Shown: positions 1-10,509, counted from the stretch's first letter. The stretch is 64,000 nt of DNA from an uncultured Collinsella sp. (GCA_902494245.1 CABUSR010000004.1:7188-71187); one strand, 5' to 3'. The notes: generated by a model from the letters alone, not told the origin. Numbers and translations: made by a program.

Positions 1-357
1 AGCAGGGCCAAGCTCCTTTACGCTATCCCCCAACGGTCGAGCGCCGCCTAAATTCACAGACGTTATTTTTGGACACGCACGCGCAACTTCACAGGCGTCA
101 TGTACATTTCCCGCAACAACAATTAGCTCGTATTTATCCACCGCGCTTCCGTTAAGGGCCACGATGGAATCTTCTACACTTTTGACAACCAATTTGGCAT
201 CAGCGGGTTTTGCAATTCGCAGCGCTTGAATTCGCTCTTTACTTGCGGCGTACTCATCTGAAACTACAAGAATAGCGTTTGCTTTAAGCGTTGGATACCA
301 AGAGAACACGGTCTGCCCATGCACTAACCGGCTATCGACGCGACACAGTTTAATCAT
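1..357 (-). CDS. PTS EIIB, mannose/fructose/sorbose family (3' end cut by window)
   Basis: I translated the minus strand from an ATG at 357 behind an AAAGGGG ribosome site. The frame stays open for 119 codons to the window edge, so the C-terminus is missing. The start MIKLCRVDSRLVHGQT matches the mannose/sorbose-class EIIB signature, in which the His of the R-L-V-H-G-Q motif (His14) accepts phosphate from EIIA and passes it to the sugar entering through EIIC/EIID. Later residues LVVSDEYAA and VNLGG also fit the family. EIIA, EIIC and EIID genes would be expected further left, outside the window. The sugar cannot be told from this part. A 38-bp palindrome 46 bp upstream suggests regulation by a DNA-binding repressor. 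Confidence 0.88.
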   Translation of the reverse strand, partial: MIKLCRVDSRLVHGQTVFSWYPTLKANAILVVSDEYAASKERIQALRIAKPADAKLVVKSVEDSIVALNGSAVDKYELIVVAGNVHDACEVARACPKITSVNLGGARPLGDSVKELGPA

Positions 358-402
358 TTTGCCCCTTTCTCGACTTGAGCACAGACAATCATCCTTGACT
401 GC

Positions 403-440
403 TAATGGCATATTACGTCATATGACGTAATATGCCATTA
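403..440. promoter_or_regulatory. 38-bp perfect palindrome upstream of PTS gene (probable operator)
   Basis: The half-site TAATGGCATATTACGTCAT is followed directly by its exact reverse complement, with no spacer. It lies 46 bp before the EIIB start codon. A second, looser dyad (AACGGT, 8 nt, ACCGTT) lies at 453-472. The position between the PTS gene and its upstream region suggests a repressor or activator operator. A possible minus-strand promoter, TTCAAG with a TATTAC hexamer about 16 nt downstream, would put the -10 inside the palindrome. The binding protein is unknown. Confidence 0.6.
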
Positions 441-531
441 CATAATATCTTGAACGGTTGAATATCACCGTTAAATGGTATTTATCTCTAGAAACAAGGG
501 GGGGGGCGCAATCCGTCTAGACACAGTGCGT

Positions 532-616
532 CGGGGCGGGAGGGGCCGAGTTTCCTCCTGAGCGACTCTGCTTGCAGCCGGAGCGAAAGGGGGAAATCTC
601 TGCCCCTCCCGCCCCG
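532..616. repeat. GC-rich inverted repeat, 15-bp arms, downstream of carB
   Basis: CGGGGCGGGAGGGGC at 532-546 is the exact reverse complement of 602-616, with a 55-nt loop between. It lies 14 bp beyond the carB stop codon and may terminate carB transcription, but no T-run follows on the minus strand, so it is not a classical intrinsic terminator. The rest of 358-630 holds no recognisable gene. Confidence 0.55.
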
Positions 617-630
617 GCCGGCCAGGTCAA

Positions 631-3600
631 CTACACCGTGTACTGCGGCAGGTCCTGCAGGGCGATGACGTCCATGCCCATGTCGTTGGCGCTGCCGTGA
701 CCCTGCTGGTCCTCGCGCACCGCCTCGATGGCACTCACGTAGGTGTTGGCCGCAGACATCGCCGTCACGCAGGTCACGCCGCGGCGCACCGCCTCGGTAC
801 GCAACAGATAGCCGTCGCCACGCGAACCCGGGCCGTACGGCGTGTTGATGATTACCGCAATCTTGCCATCGGCGATCAGGTCACCGATGTTGGGACGCTC
901 GCCGTCGTGCGGGCCGCTAATCTTCTCCACGACCTCGCAGGTCACGTTGCCGCCGCGCAGCACGCGCGCCGTGCCCTCGGTGGAGCAGATATCAAAGCCC
1001 AGGTAGCGCAGGATACGCGCGACCGAAAGGATGTGGCGCTTGTCACGGTCGCACACGCTGATGAACACCTTGCCGCAGCTCGGGTCGGGCAGCTTGTAGT
1101 CAATCGCCAGCTGCGTCTTGGCGTATGCCTCGGGATAGCTCTTGGCGATACCCATGACCTCGCCCGTCGACTTCATCTCGGGCCCCAGGATAACGTCAGC
1201 GCCCGGGAAACGGCCCCAGGGCATAACGGCTTCCTTCATGCAGAACCAGTCCAGCTGACGCTCGTCGCTCGGCAGGCCCAGGCTTGCGATGGAATCGCCT
1301 GCCATGATACGCGCCGCACACTTGGCCAGCGGCACACCGGTGGCCTTGGAGATAAACGGCACGGTACGGCTGGCACGCGGGTTGGCCTCGATCACGTAGA
1401 CGGTCTCGCCCTTGATGGCGTACTGCACGTTGACCAGGCCGCGTACGCCCAGCGCCATCGCGATGCGGCGCGTGGTCTCGCGAAGCTTTGCCTGCAGGCT
1501 CTCGCTAAAGCTGAACGGCGGGATGCAGGTCGCAGAGTCGCCGGAGTGAATACCGGCCTCTTCGATATGCTCCAGAATGCCGCCGATGTAGACCTCTTCG
1601 CCATCGCACAGGGCGTCGACATCGGACTCGATCGCGCCCTCCAAGAAGCGGTCCAGATACACCGGGTAGTCGGGGCTAATGCGCGCAGCCTCGGCCATGT
1701 AATCGCGCAGATGCTCGGCATCGTAGGCGATCATCATGCCGCGGCCGCCCAGCACGTAGCTCGGACGCACCAGCAGCGGGTAGCCGATGTGCGCGGCTAC
1801 GGCCTCGGCCTCCTCAAACGAGGTGGCCTGGCCCGCCGGCGGGTACATGATGCCTAACTTGTCGAGCAGAGCGGCGAAGCGCTCGCGGTCCTCGGCAAAG
1901 TCGATGGCATCGGGCTTGGTGCCCATAATGTTCACGCCGCTCTCCTCGAGCATGCGCGCCAGCTTAAGCGGAGTCTGGCCGCCGAGCGTCACCACGACGC
2001 CGTCGGGGCGCTCAACATCGATGACATCCATGACGTCCTCGTAGGTGAGCGGCTCAAAGTACAGACGGTCGGACGTGTCGTAGTCGGTCGAGACGGTCTC
2101 GGGATTGCAGTTGACCATGATGGTCTCGAAGCCGCGGGCCGCCAGCGCGTAGCTCGCGTGCACGCAGCAGTAATCGAACTCGATACCCTGGCCAATGCGG
2201 TTGGGGCCGGCGCCCAGGATCATCGCCTTGGGTTTGCTCGCCGGCGTGGTCTCGTCGGGAGCCACGCACTTCTTGGCATCCGGGCTCGTGCGGTAGATGT
2301 TCTCGTACGTCTTGTAATGGTACTCCGTGGCGCTCGAGAACTCCGCAGCGCAGGTATCGACCGTCTTCATGCTGGGAACCACGCCCAGACCCTTGCGATA
2401 GGCGCGCACAAAGCGCTCGTCCGAGCCGGTCAGCGCGGCAATCTCGGCATCGCTCGTGCCGCACTGCTTGAGCAGGCGCATCGCGTCGGCGTCGATATCC
2501 TCCACACGCAGGTCGCGGATGCTCTCCTGGACCTGCACCATATCGTTGATACGGTTGAGGTACCACGGATCGATACCGCAGATGGCATGGATGCGAGCGA
2601 TGTCCCAGCCACGGCGTAGGGCCTCGACCACAAAGAAGATGCGATGCTCGGTCGGGGTTGCCACGGCCTGAGCAAGCTCGTCGTCGCTCAGCTTATCGGC
2701 ACCCTCTTTGCCACCGGCGCAAATGCCCTGGTGGCCATCCTCCAGCGAGCGCATGGCCTTGCCAAAGGCCTCCTCAAAGGTGCGGCCGATCGCCATAATC
2801 TCGCCCACGGCCTTCATGCGCGTGGTGAGCGTGGGGTCGGTACCCTTGAACTTCTCGAAGGCAAAGCGCGGCACCTTGACCACACAGTAGTCGATCGTGG
2901 GCTCAAAGCAGGCGGGCGTAGCCTTGGTGATGTCGTTGACGATCTCGTCGAGCGTGTAGCCCACAGCCAGGCGCGCGGCGGCCTTGGCAATGGGGAAACC
3001 CGTGGCCTTGGAAGCGAGGGCGGACGAACGGCTCACGCGCGGGTTCATCTCGATGACGATCAGGCGGCCGGTGTTGGGATTCACGGCAAACTGCACGTTG
3101 GAGCCACCGGTCTCAACGCCGATCTTCTCCAAGATGGCGAGCGAGGCGACACGCATGCGCTGATACTCAAGGTCGGAGAGCGTCTGCGCCGGCGCCACGG
3201 TGATGGAGTCGCCAGTATGCACGCCCATGGGGTCGAGATTCTCGATGGAGCACACAATGATGCCGTTGCCAGCATGGTCACGCATGACCTCCATCTCGTA
3301 CTCTTTCCAGCCCTCGATGGACTCCTCGACCAGCACCTCGTGGGCGGGCGAGAGCTCGAGGCCCTGGCTCACGATGGAGACGAGCTCCTCGTGAGTGTGA
3401 GCGATGCCGCCGCCGGCGCCGCCGAGGGTAAAGCTCGGGCGCAGTACGCAGGGATAGCCCACGCGCTCGGCGATAGCCTCGGCGTCGGCCACGCTGTAGG
3501 CATAGCCCGAGCGCGCGACCTCCAGGCCGATCTCGGCCATGGCCTCGTTAAAGAGCTTGCGGTCCTCGCCGCGCTCGATGGCGGCCAGGTCGCAGCCGAT

Positions 3601-3945
3601 CATCTCGACGCCGTACTTGTCGAGCGTACCGTCCTTTGCCAGCTCGACGGCGGCGTTCAGACCGGTCTGGCCGCCCAGCGTGGGCAGCAGCGCGTCCGGG
3701 CGCTCTTTCTTGATCACGCGCTCGATAAACTCGGCGGTGATGGGCTCGACATAGGTGCGGTCGGCAAGACCCGGGTCGGTCATGATGGTCGCCGGGTTGG
3801 AATTGACCAGGATGACCTCAAAGCCATCCTCCTTGAGCACCTTGCAGGCCTGGGCACCGGAGTAGTCGAACTCACAGGCCTGGCCAATGACAATGGGGCC
3901 CGAGCCAATGACGAGGATGCGCTTGATGTCAGTACGTTTAGGCAT
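631..3945 (-). CDS. carB: Carbamoyl-phosphate synthase large subunit
   Basis: CarB makes carbamoyl phosphate from ammonia (channelled from CarA), bicarbonate and two ATP, feeding pyrimidine and arginine synthesis. The 1104-residue product has the two homologous ATP-grasp halves. The first begins [23 protein letters not shown] and the second [22 protein letters not shown] near residue 600. A C-terminal MGS-like allosteric domain follows ([23 protein letters not shown]). The open frame runs further upstream, but I chose ATG 3945 because it gives MPKRTDIK and follows GAGGAGAA. The start lies 1 nt after the carA stop, so the two subunits are translationally coupled. Length is slightly above the usual 1070 residues. 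Confidence 0.97.
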   Translation of the reverse strand: MPKRTDIKRILVIGSGPIVIGQACEFDYSGAQACKVLKEDGFEVILVNSNPATIMTDPGLADRTYVEPITAEFIERVIKKERPDALLPTLGGQTGLNAAVELAKDGTLDKYGVEMIGCDLAAIERGEDRKLFNEAMAEIGLEVARSGYAYSVADAEAIAERVGYPCVLRPSFTLGGAGGGIAHTHEELVSIVSQGLELSPAHEVLVEESIEGWKEYEMEVMRDHAGNGIIVCSIENLDPMGVHTGDSITVAPAQTLSDLEYQRMRVASLAILEKIGVETGGSNVQFAVNPNTGRLIVIEMNPRVSRSSALASKATGFPIAKAAARLAVGYTLDEIVNDITKATPACFEPTIDYCVVKVPRFAFEKFKGTDPTLTTRMKAVGEIMAIGRTFEEAFGKAMRSLEDGHQGICAGGKEGADKLSDDELAQAVATPTEHRIFFVVEALRRGWDIARIHAICGIDPWYLNRINDMVQVQESIRDLRVEDIDADAMRLLKQCGTSDAEIAALTGSDERFVRAYRKGLGVVPSMKTVDTCAAEFSSATEYHYKTYENIYRTSPDAKKCVAPDETTPASKPKAMILGAGPNRIGQGIEFDYCCVHASYALAARGFETIMVNCNPETVSTDYDTSDRLYFEPLTYEDVMDVIDVERPDGVVVTLGGQTPLKLARMLEESGVNIMGTKPDAIDFAEDRERFAALLDKLGIMYPPAGQATSFEEAEAVAAHIGYPLLVRPSYVLGGRGMMIAYDAEHLRDYMAEAARISPDYPVYLDRFLEGAIESDVDALCDGEEVYIGGILEHIEEAGIHSGDSATCIPPFSFSESLQAKLRETTRRIAMALGVRGLVNVQYAIKGETVYVIEANPRASRTVPFISKATGVPLAKCAARIMAGDSIASLGLPSDERQLDWFCMKEAVMPWGRFPGADVILGPEMKSTGEVMGIAKSYPEAYAKTQLAIDYKLPDPSCGKVFISVCDRDKRHILSVARILRYLGFDICSTEGTARVLRGGNVTCEVVEKISGPHDGERPNIGDLIADGKIAVIINTPYGPGSRGDGYLLRTEAVRRGVTCVTAMSAANTYVSAIEAVREDQQGHGSANDMGMDVIALQDLPQYTV

Positions 3946-3946
3946 A

Positions 3947-5386
3947 TTAGTTCTCCTCGGTCTCAGCGGTCTCGGGCTCAGCAAAGTTCCAGCCGGCAAG
4001 GCGGTCCTTCGCGGTGTCGATGTCCAGGTAGTTCTCCTCGCCGTCCATGAGTCGCGTAAAGGCGGTAAAGAGATAGTGGGCATCGGTGGGGCCAGGCGAG
4101 GCCTCGGGGTGGTACTGGACCGAGAAGCACGGTGCGTCGAGTAGCTGGATGCCCTCGGCGGTGCCGTCGTTGAGGTTCACATGCGTCAGGCGAATGCGGC
4201 CGAAGCGCTCGTTCATCACGACTGGCGCGATGCCGCGGCGCACCCAGACGCGCAGATCCCCATCGGCCGCATGCTCGGTCTCGCCGCCGGAAAGCTCGGG
4301 GACAAGCTTGCCCAAGCTGGGGAACAGCAGACCAAAGCCATGGTTTTGCGCGGTAATCTCCACGCGACGGCTTACCAGGTTCATGACCGGCTGGTTGCCA
4401 CCGCGGTGACCGAACTTAAGCTTTTCCATCTGAGCGCCGCAGGCCAGGCTGATCATCTGGTGACCAAGACAAATACCAAAGACCGGCACCTTGCCGATCA
4501 GCTGCTGCACCTGCTCGTAGGTCTCCACCACGGCGTCGGGGTCGCCGGGACCATTGGACAAAAAGACGCCATCGGGATTCATGTCGAGCACCTCACTCGC
4601 GGGCGTATCCCACGGCACGACGGTAAGGTCGCAGCCGGCGCGGACCAGACCCTCCAGAATGCCGCGCTTCACACCGCAGTCGCAGGCGACCACTTTGTGA
4701 CGGGCAGGAGCGGCAGCCGTAAGCGCAAAGTCATGCGTGGCAGGCAGGTCGGCGGCCACAAACTCGTGAGGTACGGGGCAACTTACGGTCTTGACCAGGT
4801 TCTCGCCTACCAGCGTGGGCGCAGCGGCCAGACGCTCGGCAAGCTCGTCGACGTCGAAGATCTCGGTCGAAATAATGCCCATCTTGGAACCATTGTCGCG
4901 CAGGTGGCGCACCAGGGCGCGAGTGTCGACACCCTCGATAGCGACGATGCCGTGAGCGCGCAGGTACTCCGGCACGCTGACGGCCGAGCGCCAGTTAGAA
5001 GGCGTGGCGCACATGTCGCGAACGATCATGCCGCGCATGGCCGGAGCGCTCGCAGGGCGCACGGCGTCGCCGGGGAAGGCCGACTGGACGTCGGTCTCGT
5101 CGATACCGTAGTTGCCGATCTGCGGATAGGTCATGGTTACGATTTGGCCGGCATAACTCGGGTCGGTCATGACCTCAAAGTAGCCCTCGAGCGAGGTGTT
5201 GAAGCAAACTTCGCCGGTCGCGGTGCCCTCGGCGCCGCATGCACGTCCATAAAAAATGGTCCCATCCTCAAGATACAGGATGCAGGGACCGCAGGTGCCC
5301 TTGCTGGTTTTGGCCAGCATACGCTGGCAAAGCTCGCTGGGCGCGAAGGTGCGGGCGGCAGCGCCCGCGGTATGGTTGTTCGCCAT
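3947..5386 (-). CDS. carA: Carbamoyl-phosphate synthase small (glutaminase) subunit
   Basis: CarA hydrolyses glutamine and passes ammonia to CarB. The C-terminal class I amidotransferase domain shows the nucleophile in GICLGHQM (Cys306) and the His/Glu pair in YHPEASPGP (His426, Glu428). The start is ATG 5386 after AAGGAG, giving 479 residues, about 100 more than usual. Part of the excess is an N-terminal extension of about 35 residues. The other part is an insertion of roughly 35 residues between the conserved AQNHGF (about 346-351) and THVNLNDGT (401), where other CarA proteins have about 13 residues. The gene is first in the carAB pair. A small hairpin sits just before its ribosome site. 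Confidence 0.96.
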   Translation of the reverse strand: MANNHTAGAAARTFAPSELCQRMLAKTSKGTCGPCILYLEDGTIFYGRACGAEGTATGEVCFNTSLEGYFEVMTDPSYAGQIVTMTYPQIGNYGIDETDVQSAFPGDAVRPASAPAMRGMIVRDMCATPSNWRSAVSVPEYLRAHGIVAIEGVDTRALVRHLRDNGSKMGIISTEIFDVDELAERLAAAPTLVGENLVKTVSCPVPHEFVAADLPATHDFALTAAAPARHKVVACDCGVKRGILEGLVRAGCDLTVVPWDTPASEVLDMNPDGVFLSNGPGDPDAVVETYEQVQQLIGKVPVFGICLGHQMISLACGAQMEKLKFGHRGGNQPVMNLVSRRVEITAQNHGFGLLFPSLGKLVPELSGGETEHAADGDLRVWVRRGIAPVVMNERFGRIRLTHVNLNDGTAEGIQLLDAPCFSVQYHPEASPGPTDAHYLFTAFTRLMDGEENYLDIDTAKDRLAGWNFAEPETAETEEN

Positions 5387-5398
5387 AATTCTCCTTCC

Positions 5399-5450
5399 CG
5401 GTCTCACAGGACCGGCTTAAAGGTGTGTAGTTAGGCCTCGCGGTATTGTA
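5399..5450 (-). promoter_or_regulatory. carA leader: -10 hexamer and small hairpin
   Basis: On the minus strand a TACAAT hexamer lies at 5450-5445. The short leader then carries CCGGTC-6 nt-GACCGG (5416-5399) directly before the carA Shine-Dalgarno sequence. No convincing -35 is seen. The hairpin could modulate translation or attenuate, but no PyrR-type site was recognised. Confidence 0.35.
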
Positions 5451-5543
5451 ACCGCAAGCATGCCTCATGGCGTTAATTTCATCGAAATGTTTACGAAATG
5501 ATAATTATGACTTTCTATGCATAATGATTTCTCTGGGACGGGG

Positions 5544-5587
5544 ATTAAAAAATCATCCCGCGGGGCTTGTGGCTCACGCGGGATGAT
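5544..5587 (-). terminator. Intrinsic terminator after the 5594-6559 gene
   Basis: Arms ATCATCCCGCG and CGCGGGATGAT (5587-5577 and 5562-5552 on the minus strand) are followed by TTTTTTAATCC. It separates the membrane-protein/ABC unit from carA. Confidence 0.85.
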
Positions 5588-5593
5588 GGCGTC

Positions 5594-6559
5594 TTACTTT
5601 TTCTTGTCCTGTTCCAGCAGTTCGGACGGTGTGCGATCGGGCTTGCCACCGCGGAAAATCTCGCGGCCATGCAGACGATGCTCCAGGTCACGTTCGGCCT
5701 TTTCCTCGTCAATCTTGGTCTGGCTAACCACCGGGTCCTCAATCAACGACGACACCGAGTTCACCTGCTTCTGAATGCGTTCGGCGATGGTGTCATCCAT
5801 ACTCACGATGCGCATCTTCCAGTCGATACTCGTGGCGTTGGATGAGCTCTTGGTCCACACGAACGTCAAAATGGCGCTCTGGTGGCCCCGCGCGGGAAAC
5901 ATGCCAAAGAAGGAATCGTGCTGAATGTTGCTATCCTCGTCGATATAGGCGTGAACGTTATACACCACGCGGTCGATCTTATCGTTGAGCAGCGCGTTGG
6001 TCGCAAGCGCCGCGGCCTGGATCTGCCCGTTGGACAGCAGCTCGAGCTCGTTGGCAGACGATGTGTCCAACACCGTCACCTCGACCGTGCCCGTGCGTTC
6101 ATCGGCTTCATCGACGGTAAAGTCGAGCGGAAACTGCGTAAAGCCGTTGCCCCACTCAAGGCCGCCCTTCAGCGCCGTCGAAACGGTATCGACCGAAACG
6201 CTCTCGGACAGGTTGGCGGTATTCAGGCGACGCATCACGCCGTAGCCAATCTGCATGCCCACGATCAGCACCAAGATGCCGATAACCACGGCCATGGCAG
6301 TCTTCGTAATGGTATGGCTCACCTGCGAACCCGAAGGATCGTCCTCGGACAGCGGGTCGATATGTTTTGCCTGGCTCGCGCGGTCCTCGCTGCGCAGCTG
6401 CGCTAGCGCCGCTTTGTCACCGCGCTTGGCCGCAGCCTCCTTCTCACGCATGCGCTCGGTACGCTTTTTGGCGAGCGTGGGATCCAAGACGCCGGATGCA
6501 TCGATTTCGGAGAATAACTCCGTCACTTCTTCCGGAGTCAAAGGGTTCTTGTCAGCCAT
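5594..6559 (-). CDS. Single-pass membrane protein of unknown function
   Basis: I do not recognise this 321-residue protein. Residues 1-80 are charged and predicted cytoplasmic, rich in Lys, Glu and Arg with coiled-coil-like stretches. Residues about 86-110 form one clear membrane helix (AMAVVIGILVLIVGMQIGYG). The remaining 210 residues are predicted outside, with mixed alpha/beta composition and a charged tail ending SELLEQDKKK. There is no signal cleavage site, so it should be a type II membrane protein. It starts 19 nt after the ABC exporter gene and shares its terminator, so the two are probably co-transcribed. That suggests, but does not show, a role linked to export. Confidence 0.8.
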   Translation of the reverse strand: MADKNPLTPEEVTELFSEIDASGVLDPTLAKKRTERMREKEAAAKRGDKAALAQLRSEDRASQAKHIDPLSEDDPSGSQVSHTITKTAMAVVIGILVLIVGMQIGYGVMRRLNTANLSESVSVDTVSTALKGGLEWGNGFTQFPLDFTVDEADERTGTVEVTVLDTSSANELELLSNGQIQAAALATNALLNDKIDRVVYNVHAYIDEDSNIQHDSFFGMFPARGHQSAILTFVWTKSSSNATSIDWKMRIVSMDDTIAERIQKQVNSVSSLIEDPVVSQTKIDEEKAERDLEHRLHGREIFRGGKPDRTPSELLEQDKKK

Positions 6560-6578
6560 AAACTTCCTGTCATATCAA

Positions 6579-8351
6579 TCAGTCGAGCTCGTGCGCACGC
6601 GCACCTTCGAACTGCATTCGATAGTAACGGGCATAGGTGCCGCCACGGGCGAGAAGCTCCTCGTGCGTGCCACGCTCCACAACGCGACCATGCTCAACGG
6701 TCGCAATCTCATCGGCATGCTTAATGGTCGAAAGACGGTGGGCGATGATAATCGTGGTGCGGCCGCGTGCCAGCTCTTCGAGTGACTCCTGCACCGCCTC
6801 CTCGCTCTCGTTATCCAAAGCACTCGTCGCCTCGTCCAAAATCAGGATCTTGGGGTTCTTGAGAAACACGCGCGCGATGGCAACGCGCTGCTTCTGTCCG
6901 CCCGAAAGACGGCTGCCGCGCTCGCCCACCACGGTGTCGTAGCCCTGCGGAAGCGACTCGATAAAGGCATCGATGTTGGCGCGACGGGCGGCCTCGGCGA
7001 TCTCTTCTGCCGTAGCGCCCGGCTTGCCGTAGGCGATGTTCTCGCCAATCGTGCCGTCAAACAGATAGACATCCTGCTGCACCAGGCCGATGGCGCGGCG
7101 CAGGCTCTGCTGCGTCACATCGCGCACGTCCTGACCGTCGATGCTAATGGATCCGGTAGCCACGTCATAAAAGCGCGGCAGCAGCGAACAGGTCGTGGAC
7201 TTGCCGCCGCCCGAAGGGCCAACCAAAGCGATGGTCTGCCCGGGCTTGATGGACAGGTCCATATGGTCGATAACGGGACGCTCGTCGGCATAGCCCTCGC
7301 CCAGCTCGACATCCTCGTAGTTAAAGCACACGTCGTGATACTCCACGGCGCCAGCAGTCACCTGCAGATCCGTAGCGCCCGGCTTGTCCTGGATATCCGG
7401 CGCGGTCGAGAGCACCTCGTCCATACGTTTAAAGCCGGCGATAGCCTTCTGATACGTTTCGGCCGAATTGACGAGCGTCTCAAGCGGCGTGCAGAACAGC
7501 GAAATATAGAGTGCAAAGGTCGCCATATCGACCGCCTGCAGCTGTCCCTTGGCGACCAGCCAGCCGCCCAGCAGCACCACGATCACATAGAGCACACCCG
7601 AGAGCAGGCCATACGTCGCGGTATAGACGCCCATGGCGTGATACATGTTCTCCTTGGACAAAAGGTAGCGGTCGTTAGAGGCACGGAACTTGGCACGCTC
7701 GGTCTCCTCGTTGGCAAAGCTCTTGACCACGCGCATGCCCGCCAGAGAATCCTGCAGCTGTGCATTAATGCCGCTGATCTTCTTGCGGTTGTCGCTAAAG
7801 ACCTCGCGCATGCGCATGTTCTGCCAAAACATGACGACCGCAAACGCCGCCGTCACCACGGCCATGGCAAGCGCCAGCACCGGAGCGATGGTAAAGAGGA
7901 TCACAAACGATCCGATAATCTCGATACCGCAGATGATGATCCACTCGGGTACGTGATGCGCCGCCTCGCAGATATCGAACAGGTCGTTGACCACGCGGCT
8001 CATCATGTCACCCGAGCTGTTGCGGTCGAAGTACGCAAAGCTAAAGCGCTCATACTGGTCGAACAGGTCCTCGCGCATTTTGGACTCCATGCGCGCGCCC
8101 ATCACGTGGCCCCAATAGCTCACAAAGTAGCGGCAGGCGCAGCGGACGGCATACATCAGCACCAAGCCCACCGCGATCATGCCGAGCGCCTGCATAATGG
8201 CAGCCTGACCCTGAGTAAATAGCCCACCGGTCAAATTACGCAGAATAATAGGAAAAGCAAGGTCAATGGCGGCAAGCACCAGAGCACAAACAGTATCAGC
8301 AACAAAAAGCCCCATCTGGGGCTCGTAATACGAAAGAAACCTCTTCAGCAT
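6579..8351 (-). CDS. ABC exporter, fused permease and ATPase
   Basis: This 590-residue half-transporter has an N-terminal six-helix ABC type 1 membrane domain (about 1-310) and a C-terminal nucleotide-binding domain. It carries the Walker A motif GPSGGGKST, signature LSGGQKQRVAIARV, Walker B ILILDEATSALD and the His switch IIAHRLS. It would work as a homodimer or with a partner, pumping lipids, peptides or drugs outward on ATP hydrolysis; the substrate cannot be told from sequence. The start ATG 8351 has GAGGATC upstream. It heads a two-gene unit with the following single-pass membrane protein. Confidence 0.93.
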   Translation of the reverse strand: MLKRFLSYYEPQMGLFVADTVCALVLAAIDLAFPIILRNLTGGLFTQGQAAIMQALGMIAVGLVLMYAVRCACRYFVSYWGHVMGARMESKMREDLFDQYERFSFAYFDRNSSGDMMSRVVNDLFDICEAAHHVPEWIIICGIEIIGSFVILFTIAPVLALAMAVVTAAFAVVMFWQNMRMREVFSDNRKKISGINAQLQDSLAGMRVVKSFANEETERAKFRASNDRYLLSKENMYHAMGVYTATYGLLSGVLYVIVVLLGGWLVAKGQLQAVDMATFALYISLFCTPLETLVNSAETYQKAIAGFKRMDEVLSTAPDIQDKPGATDLQVTAGAVEYHDVCFNYEDVELGEGYADERPVIDHMDLSIKPGQTIALVGPSGGGKSTTCSLLPRFYDVATGSISIDGQDVRDVTQQSLRRAIGLVQQDVYLFDGTIGENIAYGKPGATAEEIAEAARRANIDAFIESLPQGYDTVVGERGSRLSGGQKQRVAIARVFLKNPKILILDEATSALDNESEEAVQESLEELARGRTTIIIAHRLSTIKHADEIATVEHGRVVERGTHEELLARGGTYARYYRMQFEGARAHELD

Positions 8352-8382
8352 GTGATCCTCAAAGAAATATCAGCAACGTAAG

Positions 8383-8421
8383 GCCCTGGGACAAAGCAAT
8401 CAGTAGTACTTGTCCCAGGGC
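8383..8421 (-). terminator. Stem-loop after the Nudix gene
   Basis: A 12-bp perfect stem, GCCCTGGGACAA with TTGTCCCAGGGC, separates the Nudix gene from the ABC gene. There is no real T-run on the minus strand, so termination strength is uncertain. Confidence 0.55.
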
Positions 8422-8433
8422 TATCCCCACTCG

Positions 8434-9129
8434 TTAAAGCTCCGTGCCCCCAAGGCGGTGTGCGATGCTGTCGCAGGCAAGCGCGCCCACGACGGTCTTG
8501 GCGTCTTCGATCTTGCCGTCGAGCACGGCGTCGATCAGCTCGTGCAGCGGCACGAGGTCCACGTTGACAAACTCGTCATCATCGGGGTTGGGTGCATCGA
8601 ACTCGAGCTTGGTGGCCAGGTAGATGTGAATGATCTCGTCACAGAAGCCACAGGACGTGACAATCGACGTCAAAAAGCGAATGCGACCAGCCCTAAAGCC
8701 CGTCTCCTCATGCAGCTCGCGCTTGGCGCAATCGAGCGGGTCCTCGCCTGGATCGAGCTTGCCGGCGGGAATCTCGACCGTCACGCGGTCGATGGCGGTG
8801 CGGTACTGACGCACCAGTACGATCTTGCCGCTCTCGGTCAGTGCCACAACAGCCGCCGCACCCGGATGGCGAACGATATCGCGGGCGCTGCGGCGACCGT
8901 TGGGCAGCTCAACCTCAAGACGGTGGACGTCGAGGATCTTGCCCTTCCAGGCGCACTCCTCCGAAAGAATCTTCTCGTGCAGCTCGGCATCGTGCGGGTC
9001 GTCATCGCCCAGCACCAGCGCCGGCTCGTCAGCGACCTCGCCACCAGGCTCGCCCTCGGCGTGCCCATACACGCGGCTGTCCTCTTCGACGATCTGCGCG
9101 TCCACGAGCTCTTCGTTCTTCTCGTCCAT
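8434..9129 (-). CDS. Nudix hydrolase, ADP-ribose pyrophosphatase-like
   Basis: The protein contains a full Nudix box, G-x5-E-x7-R-E-L-x-E-E-T-G (GKLDPGEDPLDCAKRELHEE followed by TGF), and the upstream strands VVALTESGKIVLVRQYR that are typical of ADP-ribose pyrophosphatases. It would hydrolyse ADP-ribose or related nucleoside diphosphates with Mg2+. The N-terminal 50 residues are an acidic extension not seen in the family core. Two start codons are possible. I prefer ATG 9129, about 10 nt after GAGAGG, over ATG 9138, which nearly touches it. The gene follows purD by about 20 nt and is probably in the same transcript. Confidence 0.9.
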   Translation of the reverse strand: MDEKNEELVDAQIVEEDSRVYGHAEGEPGGEVADEPALVLGDDDPHDAELHEKILSEECAWKGKILDVHRLEVELPNGRRSARDIVRHPGAAAVVALTESGKIVLVRQYRTAIDRVTVEIPAGKLDPGEDPLDCAKRELHEETGFRAGRIRFLTSIVTSCGFCDEIIHIYLATKLEFDAPNPDDDEFVNVDLVPLHELIDAVLDGKIEDAKTVVGALACDSIAHRLGGTEL

Positions 9130-9150
9130 CCGTCTCATTCCTCTCGGATT

Positions 9151-10455
9151 TTAGGCATCCCAGGCGTCGCGGCCGCGCAGCGCGCGCAGGCCGATGTCGT
9201 GACGCAGGGTCTTGCCCTCAAAATCAATCTTCTCGCAGGCCTCGTAGGCAAGGTTGCGAGCGTTCTCGAACGTGTCGCCCAGAGCGGTCACGGCAAGCAC
9301 GCGGCCACCATTGGTCACGAGCTGGCCGTCCACCACGGCAGTGCCCGCGTGGTACACGGTCACGTTCTCCATGGCCTCGGCATCCTCAATACCGGTGATG
9401 ACCTTGCCCTTCTCATAGCTGCCGGGATAGCCCGCGCTCGTCAGGACAACGGCCACGGCCCACTCGTCGCGCCAGTCGAGTTCAATCTGGTCGAGCTCGC
9501 AGTTGGCACAAGCCAGCATGACCTCGACCAGGTCGTTCTTAAGGCGCGGCAGCACGACCTGCGTCTCGGGGTCGCCAAAGCGAGCATTGAACTCCAGCAC
9601 CTTGGGGCCGGCAGGCGTGAGCATAAAGCCACCGTACAGGCAGCCGCGGTAGTCGATACCCTCGGCGGCGAGCTCGGCCACGGTCTGCTCCATGACCGCC
9701 ACCATGGTGGCGTGCTCCTCGTCAGTCACGATGGGCACCGGGCTGTAGACACCCATGCCGCCGGTGTTGGGGCCCTTGTCGCCCTCGAGCGCGCGCTTGT
9801 GGTCCTGCGAGGTAGCCATGGGGCGCACGGTCTTGCCGTCGGTAAAGGCCAGCAGCGAGCACTCGGGACCAACGAGCATCTCCTCGATGACCACGGTGTT
9901 GCCGGCATCGCCAAAGGTGCCGCCAAAACACTCGCGCACGGCCTCCTCGGCCTGCTCAAGTTCGGTCGCCACGATAACGCCCTTGCCCGCGGCAAGGCCG
10001 TCGGCCTTGACGACCAGCGGGGCGCCCTGCTCGCGCACGTAGGCGAGAGCCGAAGCCTCGTCGGTAAACGAACCATAGGCTGCCGTCGGAATGCCCGCAC
10101 GCTCCATGAGCTGCTTGGAGAACAGCTTGGAGCCCTCCATCTGGGCACCCTCGGCACCCGGGCCAAAGCAGGGAATACCCGCCGCGCGCACGGCGTCGGC
10201 CACGCCCGCCACGAGCGGAGCCTCGGGGCCAATTACCACGAGTCCGCATCCGTGGCTCTGAGCAAACGCCGCCACGGCCGCAGGATCGCAGTCGTCGAGA
10301 ACAACGTTCTCGCCGCAGCTCGCGGTGCCGCCGTTACCCGGCGCGATGTAGAGCTTGCCGGCGCGCGGTGATGCTGCGAGCTTAGCTGCCATAGCATGCT
10401 CACGGCCGCCGCTGCCCAACAACAGGATGTCGATGGTTTGAGTGTCCGCCTTCAA
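9151..10455 (-). CDS. purD: Phosphoribosylamine-glycine ligase (GAR synthetase)
   Basis: PurD joins phosphoribosylamine and glycine using ATP, the second step of purine synthesis. The 434-residue protein starts with the PurD N-domain [16 protein letters not shown]. It contains the ATP-grasp core ([19 protein letters not shown]), the signature [11 protein letters not shown] and the C-terminal domain. The start is TTG 10455, six nucleotides after GAGGAGG; no ATG fits as well. purA lies upstream in the same direction, with a stem-loop terminator between them. Other purine genes (purB, purC) are scattered on the other arm. Confidence 0.96.
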   Translation of the reverse strand: MKADTQTIDILLLGSGGREHAMAAKLAASPRAGKLYIAPGNGGTASCGENVVLDDCDPAAVAAFAQSHGCGLVVIGPEAPLVAGVADAVRAAGIPCFGPGAEGAQMEGSKLFSKQLMERAGIPTAAYGSFTDEASALAYVREQGAPLVVKADGLAAGKGVIVATELEQAEEAVRECFGGTFGDAGNTVVIEEMLVGPECSLLAFTDGKTVRPMATSQDHKRALEGDKGPNTGGMGVYSPVPIVTDEEHATMVAVMEQTVAELAAEGIDYRGCLYGGFMLTPAGPKVLEFNARFGDPETQVVLPRLKNDLVEVMLACANCELDQIELDWRDEWAVAVVLTSAGYPGSYEKGKVITGIEDAEAMENVTVYHAGTAVVDGQLVTNGGRVLAVTALGDTFENARNLAYEACEKIDFEGKTLRHDIGLRALRGRDAWDA

Positions 10456-10509
10456 GGGTGCCTCCTCTATGGATTAACGGCCCGCTCCGCGCGAGCCCTT
10501 TGCAAGCAA

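Noticed and set aside
8410..10371. 650-codon plus-strand open frame opposite the Nudix gene and purD
   Set aside because: Antisense shadow of two certain genes.
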